Shown here one piece after another: positions 1-9,189 of a stretch of DNA of 64,000 nt. The notes beneath the pieces were generated by a model. That model worked only from the letters and a program-made list of their open reading frames with translations. It did no database searches and was not told the DNA's origin. Positions within the stretch are counted from its first letter, which is position 1; every line of letters begins with the position of its first letter. The position numbers were made by a program, and so were the translations under genes. The stretch is from Allomuricauda sp. (GTDB lineage: Bacteria; Bacteroidota; Bacteroidia; Flavobacteriales; Flavobacteriaceae): contig NZ_PABT01000009.1 of assembly GCF_002699205.1 (NCBI RefSeq), forward strand, positions 62,001 through 126,000, read 5' to 3'.

Positions 1-597
1 CCAATCGGAACTTTCAATGGTAAAGGGTGTGATGACCATATTTCTGGACTCCATAAAGTCTCTCATCCCATGGTGTTGAAGGGAATCTTTCCCCATATCA
101 TTGAAGGGAAAGCGAAAATACCGAAGCTCTTTGTCATATTTGATGGCCAAGTCCCTGGACAGTTCCTCGCCTTTGACCACATCTGCCATAAAGGCCTCAT
201 ACCCCACTTCGGAATACCTGGGATGGCTATAGGAATGGTTTCCAATTAAGGACTGTGCATTCGCTATCCATGCTTCCAATAATTTTTCGTTCTTGGCCCG
301 GAATCGTGTCTTATATATTTTGTCCTCATTGATGAAAATGGTGAAGGGAACGTCAAGGGCGTCCAACATCAACAGCAGGTCCGAGCGGAATCCATTCTGC
401 TCGTACATTTCGGTATTCGGGATATCGTCCATGGTGATGGAAATTGTTTTGTCCTGTGCTCTACCGTTTTGGAAAAAACATAGCATCAGTAGCATCAAAA
501 GAAACTTGTCCTGAGCATAGCGAATACCTTGCACCACCAGGTTCCCTGAAACGGCCCGCTTAAAAAATAGTTTTGACCTTATGTTTTCATTCCCCAT
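1..597 (-). CDS. Secreted polysaccharide (NodB-type) deacetylase, C-terminus outside window
   Basis: The frame reads leftward off the window edge, so only the first 199 residues are present. NodB-domain landmarks appear in order: the Asp pair of ITMDDIPN (residues 54-61), the metal-site GNHSYSHP (119-126) and RFPFND (162-167). This family removes acetyl groups from N-acetylated sugars or peptidoglycan with a divalent metal. A hydrophobic segment near residues 32-42 ending in GRAQ suggests export. I chose the ATG at 595-597 because AAGGA lies just upstream; an in-frame ATG at 493-495 would give a tighter signal peptide. It follows the C45 peptidase gene by 51 bases and is probably the last visible gene of that operon. 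The domain call is firm; the substrate is unknown. Confidence 0.85.
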   Translation of the reverse strand, partial: MGNENIRSKLFFKRAVSGNLVVQGIRYAQDKFLLMLLMLCFFQNGRAQDKTISITMDDIPNTEMYEQNGFRSDLLLMLDALDVPFTIFINEDKIYKTRFRAKNEKLLEAWIANAQSLIGNHSYSHPRYSEVGYEAFMADVVKGEELSRDLAIKYDKELRYFRFPFNDMGKDSLQHHGMRDFMESRNMVITPFTIESSDW

Positions 598-648
598 TTG
601 TCCTTATTTGTTTTTATCATTCTAACTTCATTTGCGCTATTGGATCCA

Positions 649-1656
649 TTAGGACCGACTTCTTTTTTGTAGCCACCACGCCAGTCGGGTATCCTGTTTG
701 TAATTATTCATCCTCGGTTTCGTCTCTGCCCTTTCAATGATGCCCTTGTTCAAATTGGATACAACGGACCATATGGTCCCAAAGCGCTCTTTTTTTAAAT
801 CCAGGCAGACACAACCATCGGATAAGATTGCTTTGGCCTTCTGTAGGTCCATACCATCCATGCCACCAAGCAATGTTTCCATTCCTTGATAGCGTTCGGC
901 GCTTTTGCTCCAGGCTACTCCTTCTGCCTCGAACGCTTTCATCTCCGCACTTTGGAACTGATTGGTGATAAATAGATGCTGTTCTCCTGCTCCGGGCCTT
1001 CTCACAAAACTTCCTTGGGGACATGATTCCACAACGGCCAGCTCACCCATACGATCCGCAATGAGAAAATTACAGGCCGTAGAGATATTGGCCTGCTGAA
1101 CAACTTCAATGGCCTGCTTGGTAACGCTACAGTTCTCCAACACCTTTCTGATAATAAAATGGAATCCAATTCCCGGCTGGACCTTCGTTCCATTGACAAA
1201 GGACATCGCAATGAACAGTCCTTTTTCATTGATCCCGTCCGATCGGCCTATAAATACATCGGATTGCCCGATATAGGCATACCTGTCCATTGGGGCAATC
1301 AATGAACTTTCGGTGAACTTTTTAAAGTCATAACGCATATCATAGTTGCGTCCAATAATAACATCCTCTTTGTTCCTATAGGCAAAAACACTGCACTGTC
1401 CCGTGGTATCAAAAACCCCAAGACTGAGTAAAAAGGCACCCAAAACTTCGGGTCGATCTTGTATCCCACATGCAAACCCCTCAATTTCTTCAATGACCTC
1501 GGGGTAGTATTCCCTTAGCATCTGATAGGATTTCAATCCAAAATCCATCTTTTCATTACTTATAATGGGTACACCAAAATTTACCTTTTCGTATAACAGT
1601 TTCCCATACTTGAAACCCATATCATAATACCTCCCATAAAGTCTTGGATGATACAT
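649..1656 (-). CDS. C45 family autoproteolytic acyltransferase/hydrolase
   Basis: This 335-residue protein belongs to the Ntn-hydrolase superfamily, C45 type (acyl-CoA:6-aminopenicillanate acyltransferase-like, related to choloylglycine hydrolases). The likely nucleophile is Cys88 in GQCSVFAYRN, followed by IIGRNYDMRYD (about 100-110), the usual arrangement of nucleophile then a GRNxD strand. These enzymes mature by cleavage before the Cys and then act on amide bonds. No signal peptide is visible, so it may act in the cytoplasm. Its start codon overlaps the stop of the upstream PD40 gene (1656), which indicates translational coupling. The substrate cannot be read from the sequence; neighbours that are hydrolases suggest catabolism or modification of an amide or N-acyl compound. 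Confidence 0.75.
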   Translation of the reverse strand: MYHPRLYGRYYDMGFKYGKLLYEKVNFGVPIISNEKMDFGLKSYQMLREYYPEVIEEIEGFACGIQDRPEVLGAFLLSLGVFDTTGQCSVFAYRNKEDVIIGRNYDMRYDFKKFTESSLIAPMDRYAYIGQSDVFIGRSDGINEKGLFIAMSFVNGTKVQPGIGFHFIIRKVLENCSVTKQAIEVVQQANISTACNFLIADRMGELAVVESCPQGSFVRRPGAGEQHLFITNQFQSAEMKAFEAEGVAWSKSAERYQGMETLLGGMDGMDLQKAKAILSDGCVCLDLKKERFGTIWSVVSNLNKGIIERAETKPRMNNYKQDTRLAWWLQKRSRS

Positions 1657-2612
1657 CAGCTTTTATTTTGAATTATTAAACTTCTTCCCAATCGCGCTCT
1701 AATCTTTTCAATAATGTCAGCATCTACCCAGTAAATGTCCTGGTTTCTGGTAAAAAACAAATACTGACCATCCTTGGTCACAAAAGGACACAGTTCATGA
1801 AACCCGGTATTGATATCATCTCCCATGTTTACCGCTTTGGTCCAGTTGTCATGTTCATCTTTAAAGCTGATGTACAGATCGCCTTGCCCATAGCCATTGT
1901 CCCTTATCCCACAGAATAGTATATAAGAAGCGTCCGGAGCCACAAAGACATCGGCCTCATAGGCATCGGTGTTGATGGCCTCATCCAAAAGAATGGAGGG
2001 TTGGAAGTCGCCATCAACAACGCTGGAGGCATAAATATCAAAATCATGTTCCCGATGCACGGACGCATTAAAATTGGAAGAGAAATAAACGGTACCCCTT
2101 TCATCAAAGGACATATAGTATTCATCCCTATCCGTATTGATGTTGGGTCCCACATTATAAACCTTTGTTTCCCAGTGCTTTTTCCCCCTTTTGATATACA
2201 ACATATCATAATCACTTTTGGGCGGTTGGTCTTCACCCGAATAATTGGAAATAAAATAAAGTCGATCTTCGTCGGGAGAAAGAAATGGATCATTGTAACT
2301 CACAAGGCTATCCGACAAAAGGGCCACAGGTTTTGTCCATTCACCATTTTTAAGATAAGTGTAACGAATTTCAGATCTACCTTGGAGGTCGACCCCATAA
2401 AACAACTCCGTTCCCTCCTGATTGAAAACAGATCCAAACTCGGAGACATCTTTTTGGGAAATAACCCCAGGGGCGAATATTTTTGGGGTCATTGTTGGGC
2501 TATCTTGACCGAGATACGCCAAGGCAGGTGGTCCAAAATAGGACAGTGAGGCAGCAAACATCAAGGGAACGACCACCACCAATATGACCAGCATCAAACG
2601 CTCCCGTTTCAT
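1656..2612 (-). CDS. Exported TolB/PD40-type beta-propeller protein
   Basis: A 318-residue protein with an N-terminal hydrophobic anchor or signal (residues 6-27, LMLVILVVVVPLMFAASLSY). Repeating propeller blades of the PD40 type follow: LSPDEDRLYFISN, MSFDERGTVYFSSN, VAPDASYILFCGIRDN and VTKDGQYLFFTRN. Such proteins bind ligands or partners in the periplasm and are often paired with hydrolases; no catalytic residues are visible. The start overlaps the end of the amidohydrolase gene by 4 bases and the end overlaps the C45 peptidase start, so all three are probably co-translated. Confidence 0.7.
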   Translation of the reverse strand: MKRERLMLVILVVVVPLMFAASLSYFGPPALAYLGQDSPTMTPKIFAPGVISQKDVSEFGSVFNQEGTELFYGVDLQGRSEIRYTYLKNGEWTKPVALLSDSLVSYNDPFLSPDEDRLYFISNYSGEDQPPKSDYDMLYIKRGKKHWETKVYNVGPNINTDRDEYYMSFDERGTVYFSSNFNASVHREHDFDIYASSVVDGDFQPSILLDEAINTDAYEADVFVAPDASYILFCGIRDNGYGQGDLYISFKDEHDNWTKAVNMGDDINTGFHELCPFVTKDGQYLFFTRNQDIYWVDADIIEKIRARLGRSLIIQNKS

Positions 2613-4066
2613 TCGAGACCAAATTTACCTTGGGCATCCCCAATCAGTTTACCGGGATCATAGCCCAAGCCATTCTTGAATACCGTATTGACCTTATGGA
2701 TTACCGAGGTATCGTTGACCAAGGACCCGTCCAAAATGACAAAGTCCGCCTTTTTCCCAACCGCTATCGAACCAATATCATTTCTTTCAAGTACCTTGGC
2801 CCCATTTCCGGTCATGACCTGGATTGCTTCCTCTGTTTTAAAACCAGCTTCGCGCAGCAACTCAAAATTTCGTTGATCCCCAAAACCGGGAACAATATGT
2901 CTACCGGCATCCACTCCACTGCACAAAAGACCGCCCATTTTGAAGTATTGTCGCTCAAAGGCCATGATACGTTTCAAACGCAACTCCCTGGTCATATCAT
3001 CCCTATGCCGTTGGGCCTCTTTCAGCCGCTCCTCATATCGACCTATCAAATAGGGGGACATGACCGATTTGGCCCGATCGTCCAAATAAATCCTACCGGG
3101 TACACTGGCCTCATATATCGATAGTGTGGATGTCAAAAACACCCCCATATCGATCATTTGTTGTTGCAAGCTTGTGACTTTCGGGTCATTCATGTCCAAT
3201 TGATCCATATATTCCCTACCTCCCCCGCAAAGACCGTAAGCCTTATCGGTACGAAAATCGCTTGCGCTGTTCAATCCATGTTCGATGCCATCGATTCCAA
3301 AATTGGTGGCCTCTTCGAAGGTAACGGAACACAAATGCCCACGGACCTTTGCCCCGTTACTGTGCGCCATATCAATGATTACCTCAAGATCATCCGGGTC
3401 AACATTTCTATAGACCTTGATCCATTTAACACCCCTGTTCAACCAATAGCCCAGGGTATCCTTCAAATGCCCCCAATTCTTTGGTATGATCATGTTCGGA
3501 TTTCCCCCGGGACCATTTACAAAAGGGGCGCTCGGGACAATATTGGGCCCTACTCTTTGCCCTCGCTCAATTTCATCGGACAGCAAAAGCTCTTTCCCGG
3601 CATCGGTGGCCCCACAGGTCTGTATGGTCGTCACCCCAGCGGCCAAATACAGTTTGGACGCAACTTCCCCAACGTCGGGAAAACCTGGAATATGAAGATG
3701 GTTGTGCATACCGACCAGGCCTGGAATGACCGTTTTCCCCCGCATGTTCATCACGATTGCATTTCTAGGGATGGTCACCTCATCATCATTTCCGATCAGG
3801 TGAAATTTTCCCGATCTGACAATAATCGTTTGCTCTTCCTTGGGAGGGGCTCCGGTACCATCAATAATCGTGGCATTGCGAAGTGCTAAAACCGAGTAAT
3901 TGTGCTTGATATAGTTCACGATACTATCGGCATATACGTCCCGAGTGGATTCCAATTGCCCATTCTGATATTGTTCCACTCCAGTGTCCGAATCAAAATC
4001 ATATCCTAAAAGGGGTATGATAACCAATACAAGGGCAATCCCTACCAATAACATTTTTTTGTTCAT
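2609..4066 (-). CDS. Exported amidohydrolase (imidazolonepropionase/prolidase-like)
   Basis: A 485-residue metal-dependent amidohydrolase with an N-terminal hydrophobic segment (5-20). Visible metal-site elements are GMHNHLH (119-125, the HxH strand), the VKWIKVYRN lysine strand, VRGHLCS, GIEHGLN and the SGVDAGR aspartate strand. The C-terminal IGSIAVGKKADFVILDG is the usual small beta-sandwich closing motif. The family hydrolyses cyclic amides, N-acyl amino acids or dipeptides. It heads a tight operon with the PD40, C45 and deacetylase genes (4-base overlap downstream). The start ATG overlaps the stop of a decayed upstream reading frame. Family call is firm, substrate unknown. Confidence 0.8.
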   Translation of the reverse strand: MNKKMLLVGIALVLVIIPLLGYDFDSDTGVEQYQNGQLESTRDVYADSIVNYIKHNYSVLALRNATIIDGTGAPPKEEQTIIVRSGKFHLIGNDDEVTIPRNAIVMNMRGKTVIPGLVGMHNHLHIPGFPDVGEVASKLYLAAGVTTIQTCGATDAGKELLLSDEIERGQRVGPNIVPSAPFVNGPGGNPNMIIPKNWGHLKDTLGYWLNRGVKWIKVYRNVDPDDLEVIIDMAHSNGAKVRGHLCSVTFEEATNFGIDGIEHGLNSASDFRTDKAYGLCGGGREYMDQLDMNDPKVTSLQQQMIDMGVFLTSTLSIYEASVPGRIYLDDRAKSVMSPYLIGRYEERLKEAQRHRDDMTRELRLKRIMAFERQYFKMGGLLCSGVDAGRHIVPGFGDQRNFELLREAGFKTEEAIQVMTGNGAKVLERNDIGSIAVGKKADFVILDGSLVNDTSVIHKVNTVFKNGLGYDPGKLIGDAQGKFGLE

Positions 4067-4412
4067 TATTCCTTATTTGCTTTATAGGTCAATGTTCTCC
4101 ATAACTTCTCCAATGGATTGGGATAAGCAAAAGATTCGATATTGATGAGCAGAATACCCAAAATGGCGACCCCCGCAGAAAATCCAAGGAAGATATCCTG
4201 TTCATAGTCGATGTGGGAGCAATCGTTCTGTTCATAGTTAATGTTGATGCAATGCACCCGGCACCGCCGTAAACAACGACAAATGCAGTATCAAAACCGG
4301 CAACAAAACTATAAAGGGCAGTATATACCAGGCTTGTAAAAAAGGGACATTTTAAGATCATCTTTGTTTCACTCCCCATCTCTTCATAGGAATTCAACAA
4401 TACACGCAACAC
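4066..4412 (-). pseudogene. Frame-broken remnant, probably DUF418 family membrane protein
   Basis: Two overlapping frames look like halves of one membrane protein. The upstream frame (4089-4412) has a hydrophobic stretch, FVAGFDTAFVVVYGG. The downstream frame (4066-4257, GTG start only) has IFLGFSAGVAILGILLIN and ends in NPLEKLWRTLTY, which resembles the GPLEWLWRSLTY ending common in DUF418 proteins. An imperfect 30-base tandem repeat (about 4198-4257) lies at the junction. Neither frame alone makes a sensible complete protein. Alternatively, the last 63 codons are a genuine small membrane protein, since their stop overlaps the amidohydrolase start. Confidence 0.4.
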
Positions 4413-4585
4413 CGCCCTCTATAACCCTTTTGTATCGCTTCCAATGGTTAAAGCCAAAAATACCTTGATTAAGAATGACTGAAAATAGCATGTCATTCAA
4501 ACCGTTAACATACCGTTAGCAATGAATAAAAGACCTTTTAAAGTAAGTTTTCAAACGCTATGGCCTCCCCCATAAATTGGCCAAC

Positions 4586-5347
4586 TCAAGTACTCAACTT
4601 ATAAAAATCGGTCGGACTAAACCCCGTAAATGTTTTGAAGTCATGGTTTAAATGTGATTGATCAAAATACCCATTGTTGTGAGCCGCTTCAGTGAGGTTG
4701 GTCCAGTCTGGATTGGTCTTGATCACGGACTCAAAACGAACGATTCGGTTAAAGAGTTTGGGATTGAAGCCCGTACTGGCCTTAAATCGTCTTTTAAATT
4801 GTTTTTCCGACAGACAGAACTCTTGTGCCAATTCATTGATCCGTGTAGATCCTCCCTCATCTTTAATAATCTGTACGGCTTGGGCAATCAATTGATCCTC
4901 CCTCTGTCGTTTCCTTACCAATGACTTGAAAAAATCGGTCAAAATGGCAATGCGTTTTCCGGTAGTAGCGGCCAAAGCCATCTTCTCTGTAAGCTCCCTT
5001 CCTTCCAGTCCCAAGAAGGTTTCCAAGGTCAAAAACCCCATATACAATTCCGTAGCCGAAATATTAAAAAGCTTGGGGATGGCAAAGGAATGCAAGCAGA
5101 CGCCTATCACATGGTAAAAACCATCCACCTTGAACTGTTGTGGCCGATGGGTCTGTCCCTGCACGACCGTGAACAAAAGGTCATCCTCCCGTTGATTTCC
5201 TTCAAAGGCAAAGGAGATTTCGGTAAGGCTATTGGCGACCACATAGTATATATCGTTGGGCGGTAGGTTCACATCCCAAGTCCCCACCCAGAAATAACTG
5301 ATATAATTTCTCAACTCCGGGCAAGGCAAGATACGCTGATAGTCCAT
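4586..5347 (-). CDS. AraC family transcriptional regulator (DUF6597-type N-domain)
   Basis: A 253-residue regulator. The C-terminal 100 residues carry the two AraC helix-turn-helix motifs: INELAQEFCLSEKQFKRRFK and then YFDQSHLNHDFKTFTGFSP. The N-terminal half matches the pattern of small-ligand-sensing AraC proteins that start with YFWVG. It is the last gene of the ECF sigma operon, 3 bases after a small membrane protein gene. It may control either this operon or the hydrolase clusters on both sides; nothing in the sequence decides this. Confidence 0.85.
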   Translation of the reverse strand: MDYQRILPCPELRNYISYFWVGTWDVNLPPNDIYYVVANSLTEISFAFEGNQREDDLLFTVVQGQTHRPQQFKVDGFYHVIGVCLHSFAIPKLFNISATELYMGFLTLETFLGLEGRELTEKMALAATTGKRIAILTDFFKSLVRKRQREDQLIAQAVQIIKDEGGSTRINELAQEFCLSEKQFKRRFKASTGFNPKLFNRIVRFESVIKTNPDWTNLTEAAHNNGYFDQSHLNHDFKTFTGFSPTDFYKLST

Positions 5348-5350
5348 ACC

Positions 5351-5695
5351 TTATTGTTTGGCCAATTGGTTATAGGATTCCACATTTTGTGAAAGTCGCA
5401 GTAAATGGTTAACAGCTGCCAGAAACAGGAATATAAACCCTACCATTAGCGGGGTTTTTCCCATCTCCACCATTTCGAGAACGGTAAAAGAGGACATCGG
5501 TACCAGAAAGAGGATGACCAATACGGCCATGCCTACCACCACCAGACCCCATAACGCAGGTCGAAGTGCTATTTGTATCAACGTGGGGCGTTCCGCTTTT
5601 CGGGAAGCCAGTTTTTTCATCAGCTCATCCGTGAACCCCTCTGAGGTGGCCATCTCACTTTGCATCATTATTTTTTTAAACACTTTGTCTTCCAT
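5351..5695 (-). CDS. Small two-helix membrane protein of the sigma operon
   Basis: This 114-residue protein has two predicted membrane segments (ALWGLVVVGMAVLVILFLV and TPLMVGFIFLFLAAVNHLL). Its soluble N-terminus is about 40 residues (TSEGFTDELMKKLASR). Genes in this position, 21 bases after an ECF sigma gene, often encode a membrane-bound anti-sigma factor. The N-terminal segment is short and I see no zinc-binding HxxxCxxC motif, so that role is only an inference. Confidence 0.6.
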   Translation of the reverse strand: MEDKVFKKIMMQSEMATSEGFTDELMKKLASRKAERPTLIQIALRPALWGLVVVGMAVLVILFLVPMSSFTVLEMVEMGKTPLMVGFIFLFLAAVNHLLRLSQNVESYNQLAKQ

Positions 5696-5716
5696 TTGTA
5701 TTTGATTTAGTATCCG

Positions 5717-6295
5717 TTACAATAGATCTTTGACATGATCTCCCAATAAATCCGTAAGGACTTCTTCCATATGGCCTCTTCCCCGGTGTAGGTCCACCTT
5801 GATCTTGGAATTGCCAAATCCGGTAATCTCATGAATTTCCGGGATAGTATACCCGCAAAGGTAATGGAGCCTGAGCACCAGGGCTTCATCCGGTCGTAAC
5901 CGCTCCAAGGCCATTACAATATATTTTTTTCGATCCCCGTCTCGAATCTTGTCCGAATCGGGAGGATTCTCAATGCCTTTGCCCTCCAAAGTGAAATCAT
6001 CCATTTCACGATATTTCCTTTCCTTTTTCAGGGCATTATAGGCCGTATTGACAACGATACGGTACAACCAACTGGAAAAGGCGGATTGGTGCTTAAAACT
6101 TCCTGCCTTTTCATAAACTTTGATAAAGGCGTCCTGCAGCACATCCTCGGCCTTGTCCGGATCTTTCATGATGGAATGGGCCAAGGAAAGGGAAAGGTCT
6201 TTGTACTTGTCAACAAGCTGAACAAAGGCCTTTTCGTCTCCCTCCTTGACCCTTTCGATCAATATGGCATCTATATCGTTATCCCTGATCGCCAA
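5717..6295 (-). CDS. ECF-type RNA polymerase sigma factor (sigma-70 family)
   Basis: A 192-residue sigma factor. Region 2 spans about residues 20-90 with the typical KAEDVLQDAFIKVYE helix followed by SAFSSWLYRIVVNTAYN. Region 4 spans about 125-180 with LRPDEALVLRLHYLCGYTIPEI-type residues and a helix-turn-helix. It replaces the housekeeping sigma to direct RNA polymerase to a dedicated promoter set. Its start overlaps the upstream DUF6249 gene by 17 bases and the small membrane protein gene follows, so the operon is DUF6249, sigma, membrane protein, AraC. Confidence 0.92.
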   Translation of the reverse strand: MAIRDNDIDAILIERVKEGDEKAFVQLVDKYKDLSLSLAHSIMKDPDKAEDVLQDAFIKVYEKAGSFKHQSAFSSWLYRIVVNTAYNALKKERKYREMDDFTLEGKGIENPPDSDKIRDGDRKKYIVMALERLRPDEALVLRLHYLCGYTIPEIHEITGFGNSKIKVDLHRGRGHMEEVLTDLLGDHVKDLL

Positions 6296-6614
6296 ATTTG
6301 TTTCTTAAAAAGTGGGCCAGGATCATGCCCACGGCACCAAATATCAAAATGGTTCCCCACACCAAAAGGTCAGTGGTATTTTCGTCCAAGTCCATCGCAC
6401 TGAACACAGAAGAAACCATTAAGCCAAGACCAATGCCCCCCAAAATGCATCCAAAGTCAATGAACATGATTTGCTTTGATTTTGTGGGCGATGCAAGCCC
6501 GTTCTCGATCATGGCCTTTTTGACCAGATAGGTATATCGTGCAATGATATAAGTGACCACTACCAATCCGGACATCAGGACTACGGCCCCTATGGCATCT
6601 TGAAAATCTTCCAT
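6279..6614 (-). CDS. DUF6249-like three-helix membrane protein
   Basis: A 111-residue integral membrane protein with three hydrophobic helices (VVLMSGLVVVTYIIA, IMFIDFGCILGGIGLGLMV, DLLVWGTILIFGAVGMILAHF). Short proteins of this pattern are commonly found next to ECF sigma genes in Bacteroidota. It is the first gene of the sigma operon, overlapping it by 17 bases. A sensory or anti-sigma role is plausible but not visible in the sequence. Confidence 0.6.
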   Translation of the reverse strand: MEDFQDAIGAVVLMSGLVVVTYIIARYTYLVKKAMIENGLASPTKSKQIMFIDFGCILGGIGLGLMVSSVFSAMDLDENTTDLLVWGTILIFGAVGMILAHFLRNKFGDQG

Positions 6615-6684
6615 ACTATTATTTTTATTGCGTTTATATTATGCCCCAAGAAGGTACTAATTTTCCCATCCCGGGGCATCCTCT

Positions 6685-7803
6685 TTAGAATTGTGGCCCT
6701 AAGATTTGGGATATACCGGAAACCACCTGGATCATTTTGCCACTGTTGGTAAACAGTACCAATCCATAGTTCTTCTCTGGAACAAACATCACATAGGCCT
6801 GAAAATCATGATTGTTTCCCGTGTGCATATGCATGGTCATTTCAGGAGTTCGTTTTTGTGCAAATCCAAGTCCCCACCCGGTCTGACCGACCTGCTTACG
6901 CAAGGGATTGTCCTTATCAAAATGGGTATGCTCCTTAAGCATCTCATCAAAGGTCTCTGGCTTCAGGCCCTCTTCCTTTAACATGGCGATGACAAATTGC
7001 GCGTACTCCTTGGCCTCACTATGCAAACTGGAATAGGCACTAAAGACCCCATCATCCCAATATCCTTCTGAGGGTACTCTGTGCTTTGGCGTTCCATCCT
7101 CCTCATCATGGCCATATACCTTATGTTGGGCAACATAATTATCCCAAATAAAAGTAGAATGGGGCATCTTCAAAGGCTTGGTCACCTTCTTTTCAAAAAG
7201 TTTGTTCAAATCACTTTTAAAGCCAATACCATGCTGTTTCCCAATAACCGCGGCCAAATATTGGTAGGCCTCCCCTGAATACTCAAATCCGGTACCTGGC
7301 TTAAAGGCCAACTTCATCTTTTTGCCAAAAGCATGGTTAGGCATTCCAGTCTGATGGGCCAATACCATTCGTGCTGTAATCAACTTGGCATCCTCTTGGG
7401 ATTCATCTGCAAAACCAGGATGTGGTAAATACTCGTAGAGTGGACGGTCGAGGTCCAATTTTCCCTCCTCCACCATTTTCAAGGCGAAATAGGCAAATAT
7501 GGGTTTGGACAGGGAAGCTCCCTCAAAGATACTTTGGCCGTCCACAGGCTCTTTGGTCTCGATATTGGAGACCCCCAATGCATTGTGATAGACCAATGCA
7601 TTGTCATTGATCACGGCAATGGAGAGACCAGGGACATCATATTGTTCCATAATCTTTTTGATGCCCTCGGTAAGTTCAGCGGGCGCAACACTTTTTCCAT
7701 ACATGGTATGTATCGTTTTCTGTTGTGCATAGCCATTTACACCTGAAAACAGGGTCAGGGTAAAAAGGAAAAAGGAAAATCGTTTTAATGTAACAGTAAT
7801 CAT
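6685..7803 (-). CDS. Exported serine hydrolase, beta-lactamase class C fold (S12)
   Basis: A 372-residue protein with a signal peptide (FFLFTLTLFSGVNGYAQ). The S12/beta-lactamase catalytic elements are present: Ser97-x-x-Lys100 in GASLSKP, the tyrosine motif YSG at 175-177, and HTGNN near the C-terminus in place of KTG. Family members include esterases, D-aminopeptidases and penicillin-binding-protein-like hydrolases. It is the last gene, in transcription order, of the serine hydrolase array. A gap of 285 bases separates it from the next upstream hydrolase, so it may have its own promoter. Confidence 0.85.
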   Translation of the reverse strand: MITVTLKRFSFFLFTLTLFSGVNGYAQQKTIHTMYGKSVAPAELTEGIKKIMEQYDVPGLSIAVINDNALVYHNALGVSNIETKEPVDGQSIFEGASLSKPIFAYFALKMVEEGKLDLDRPLYEYLPHPGFADESQEDAKLITARMVLAHQTGMPNHAFGKKMKLAFKPGTGFEYSGEAYQYLAAVIGKQHGIGFKSDLNKLFEKKVTKPLKMPHSTFIWDNYVAQHKVYGHDEEDGTPKHRVPSEGYWDDGVFSAYSSLHSEAKEYAQFVIAMLKEEGLKPETFDEMLKEHTHFDKDNPLRKQVGQTGWGLGFAQKRTPEMTMHMHTGNNHDFQAYVMFVPEKNYGLVLFTNSGKMIQVVSGISQILGPQF

Positions 7804-8088
7804 TTCTATGTGATTTTAAATTGATAATTCGTCTTTTTTTGTGAATTCACATCCATAGGACAAGACGACTTTTGAAATGGTTACAAATCCCTTAAAAAAA
7901 AAGAGGATATCTTGGAGCAATCCTTCTCCCTCCTATGTTTGATCCTTTAATGGCATTACAAAAAGGGGGGGATGATATGGAGATACTTCAAACCATAAAC
8001 GATATTTTGCCCCCTAAAACACGCGATTAAGATGACAAACATTTTGGACAAGTGGGCAAGGATACGGCGGCTTCAAATCACCCGTCCA

Positions 8089-9189
8089 TCACATATAAAA
8101 CCATTTATCGTTCAAAAACTCGATGATGCGTTGGGCACATCCAGAGGAAAAAAATACATCACTGTTACTGAACATGACCAGACCGTATCCCTTGCTCCTA
8201 TAAAAATGACAATACGCCCTAAAATCACCATTGTTTCCAGAGTGATAATAACGTATGGTCTCCCCCACCTGTTTCACTGGAAAAATCAAGCTTCGATACA
8301 TCTCGCCTTCTTCATTCGGCATATCCATTTGCAGGGACAACCACTGTTGTACAAATTCATCATTATACTTGTCCCTATCCATTAAATGAATCAAAAATTT
8401 GGCATAATCGGTAGCTGTGGTATGCAAGCTGTAGGCTGCGCCAAAGGTATTTTCCCCCTTCCGTAATGCTTTGGGGCCATTCTGTGTCGGAATCCCATCC
8501 CGATGTCCATAGGCTTTTTTTGACGCAAATACATCTTGCCATGTAAAACGCATCATTTCCAGTTCCAATGGTTGAACAACCGCTTCCTGGAACAGGTCAT
8601 CCAGGCCAACCTCATCCACATTCAACACCCTTTTGAGTACATCCTTCAAGTACAGGTAAGCTTCCCCGGAGTATCCGAACTTGGATCCTGGATCAAACAA
8701 AAGTTTCAATTTCCCACCGGTATTTTCCCTCCAATTGGGCAAACCGGAAGTATGGCACAAAACCATTCGGGCCGTTATCCGTTTATAACGGACATCATCT
8801 GCCAAATCCTCGTTTGGCAAATAGTGGTAGAGCGGTCTATCCAGATCCAGCAACCCTTTCTTGACCTGCAACATCACAAAGTAGGCAAATACTGGTTTCG
8901 AAAGTGAGCATGCCTCAAAGAGTGTATTGGGTGTACACTCGTCTTGGGTGACAATGTTTTTAAAACCAAACGCTCTTTCATAAACAATGGTATTGTTACG
9001 GACGATTGCTATGGAAAGGCCCGCCACCTGTAGTGAGTCCATTTGATGCCGTATAAATTCGTCGACATTCGATCGCAATATCCGATTGCCTTTGATGGTT
9101 GGTATTTCATTCCGATTCACTTGCCCATAAACAAAGGAAACACCCAACACCAGTACAAAAATCAAGAACTTCTTTTGCAATCTGCTCAT
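8089..9189 (-). CDS. Exported serine hydrolase, beta-lactamase class C fold (S12)
   Basis: A 366-residue protein, paralogous to its downstream neighbour (shared DLDRPLY.YLP and LFDPGSKFGYSGEAYLYL-like blocks). A signal peptide (FLIFVLVLGVSFVYGQ) precedes Ser95-x-x-Lys98 (ACSLSKP), the YSG motif and HSGNNGDF near the end. Its start overlaps the stop of the upstream serine hydrolase by 4 bases, so the two are translationally coupled. The substrate is not evident. Confidence 0.85.
   Translation of the reverse strand: MSRLQKKFLIFVLVLGVSFVYGQVNRNEIPTIKGNRILRSNVDEFIRHQMDSLQVAGLSIAIVRNNTIVYERAFGFKNIVTQDECTPNTLFEACSLSKPVFAYFVMLQVKKGLLDLDRPLYHYLPNEDLADDVRYKRITARMVLCHTSGLPNWRENTGGKLKLLFDPGSKFGYSGEAYLYLKDVLKRVLNVDEVGLDDLFQEAVVQPLELEMMRFTWQDVFASKKAYGHRDGIPTQNGPKALRKGENTFGAAYSLHTTATDYAKFLIHLMDRDKYNDEFVQQWLSLQMDMPNEEGEMYRSLIFPVKQVGETIRYYHSGNNGDFRAYCHFYRSKGYGLVMFSNSDVFFSSGCAQRIIEFLNDKWFYM

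Noticed and set aside
3158-3889. 243-codon open frame on the plus strand
   Set aside because: Antisense to the amidohydrolase gene; no recognisable domain.
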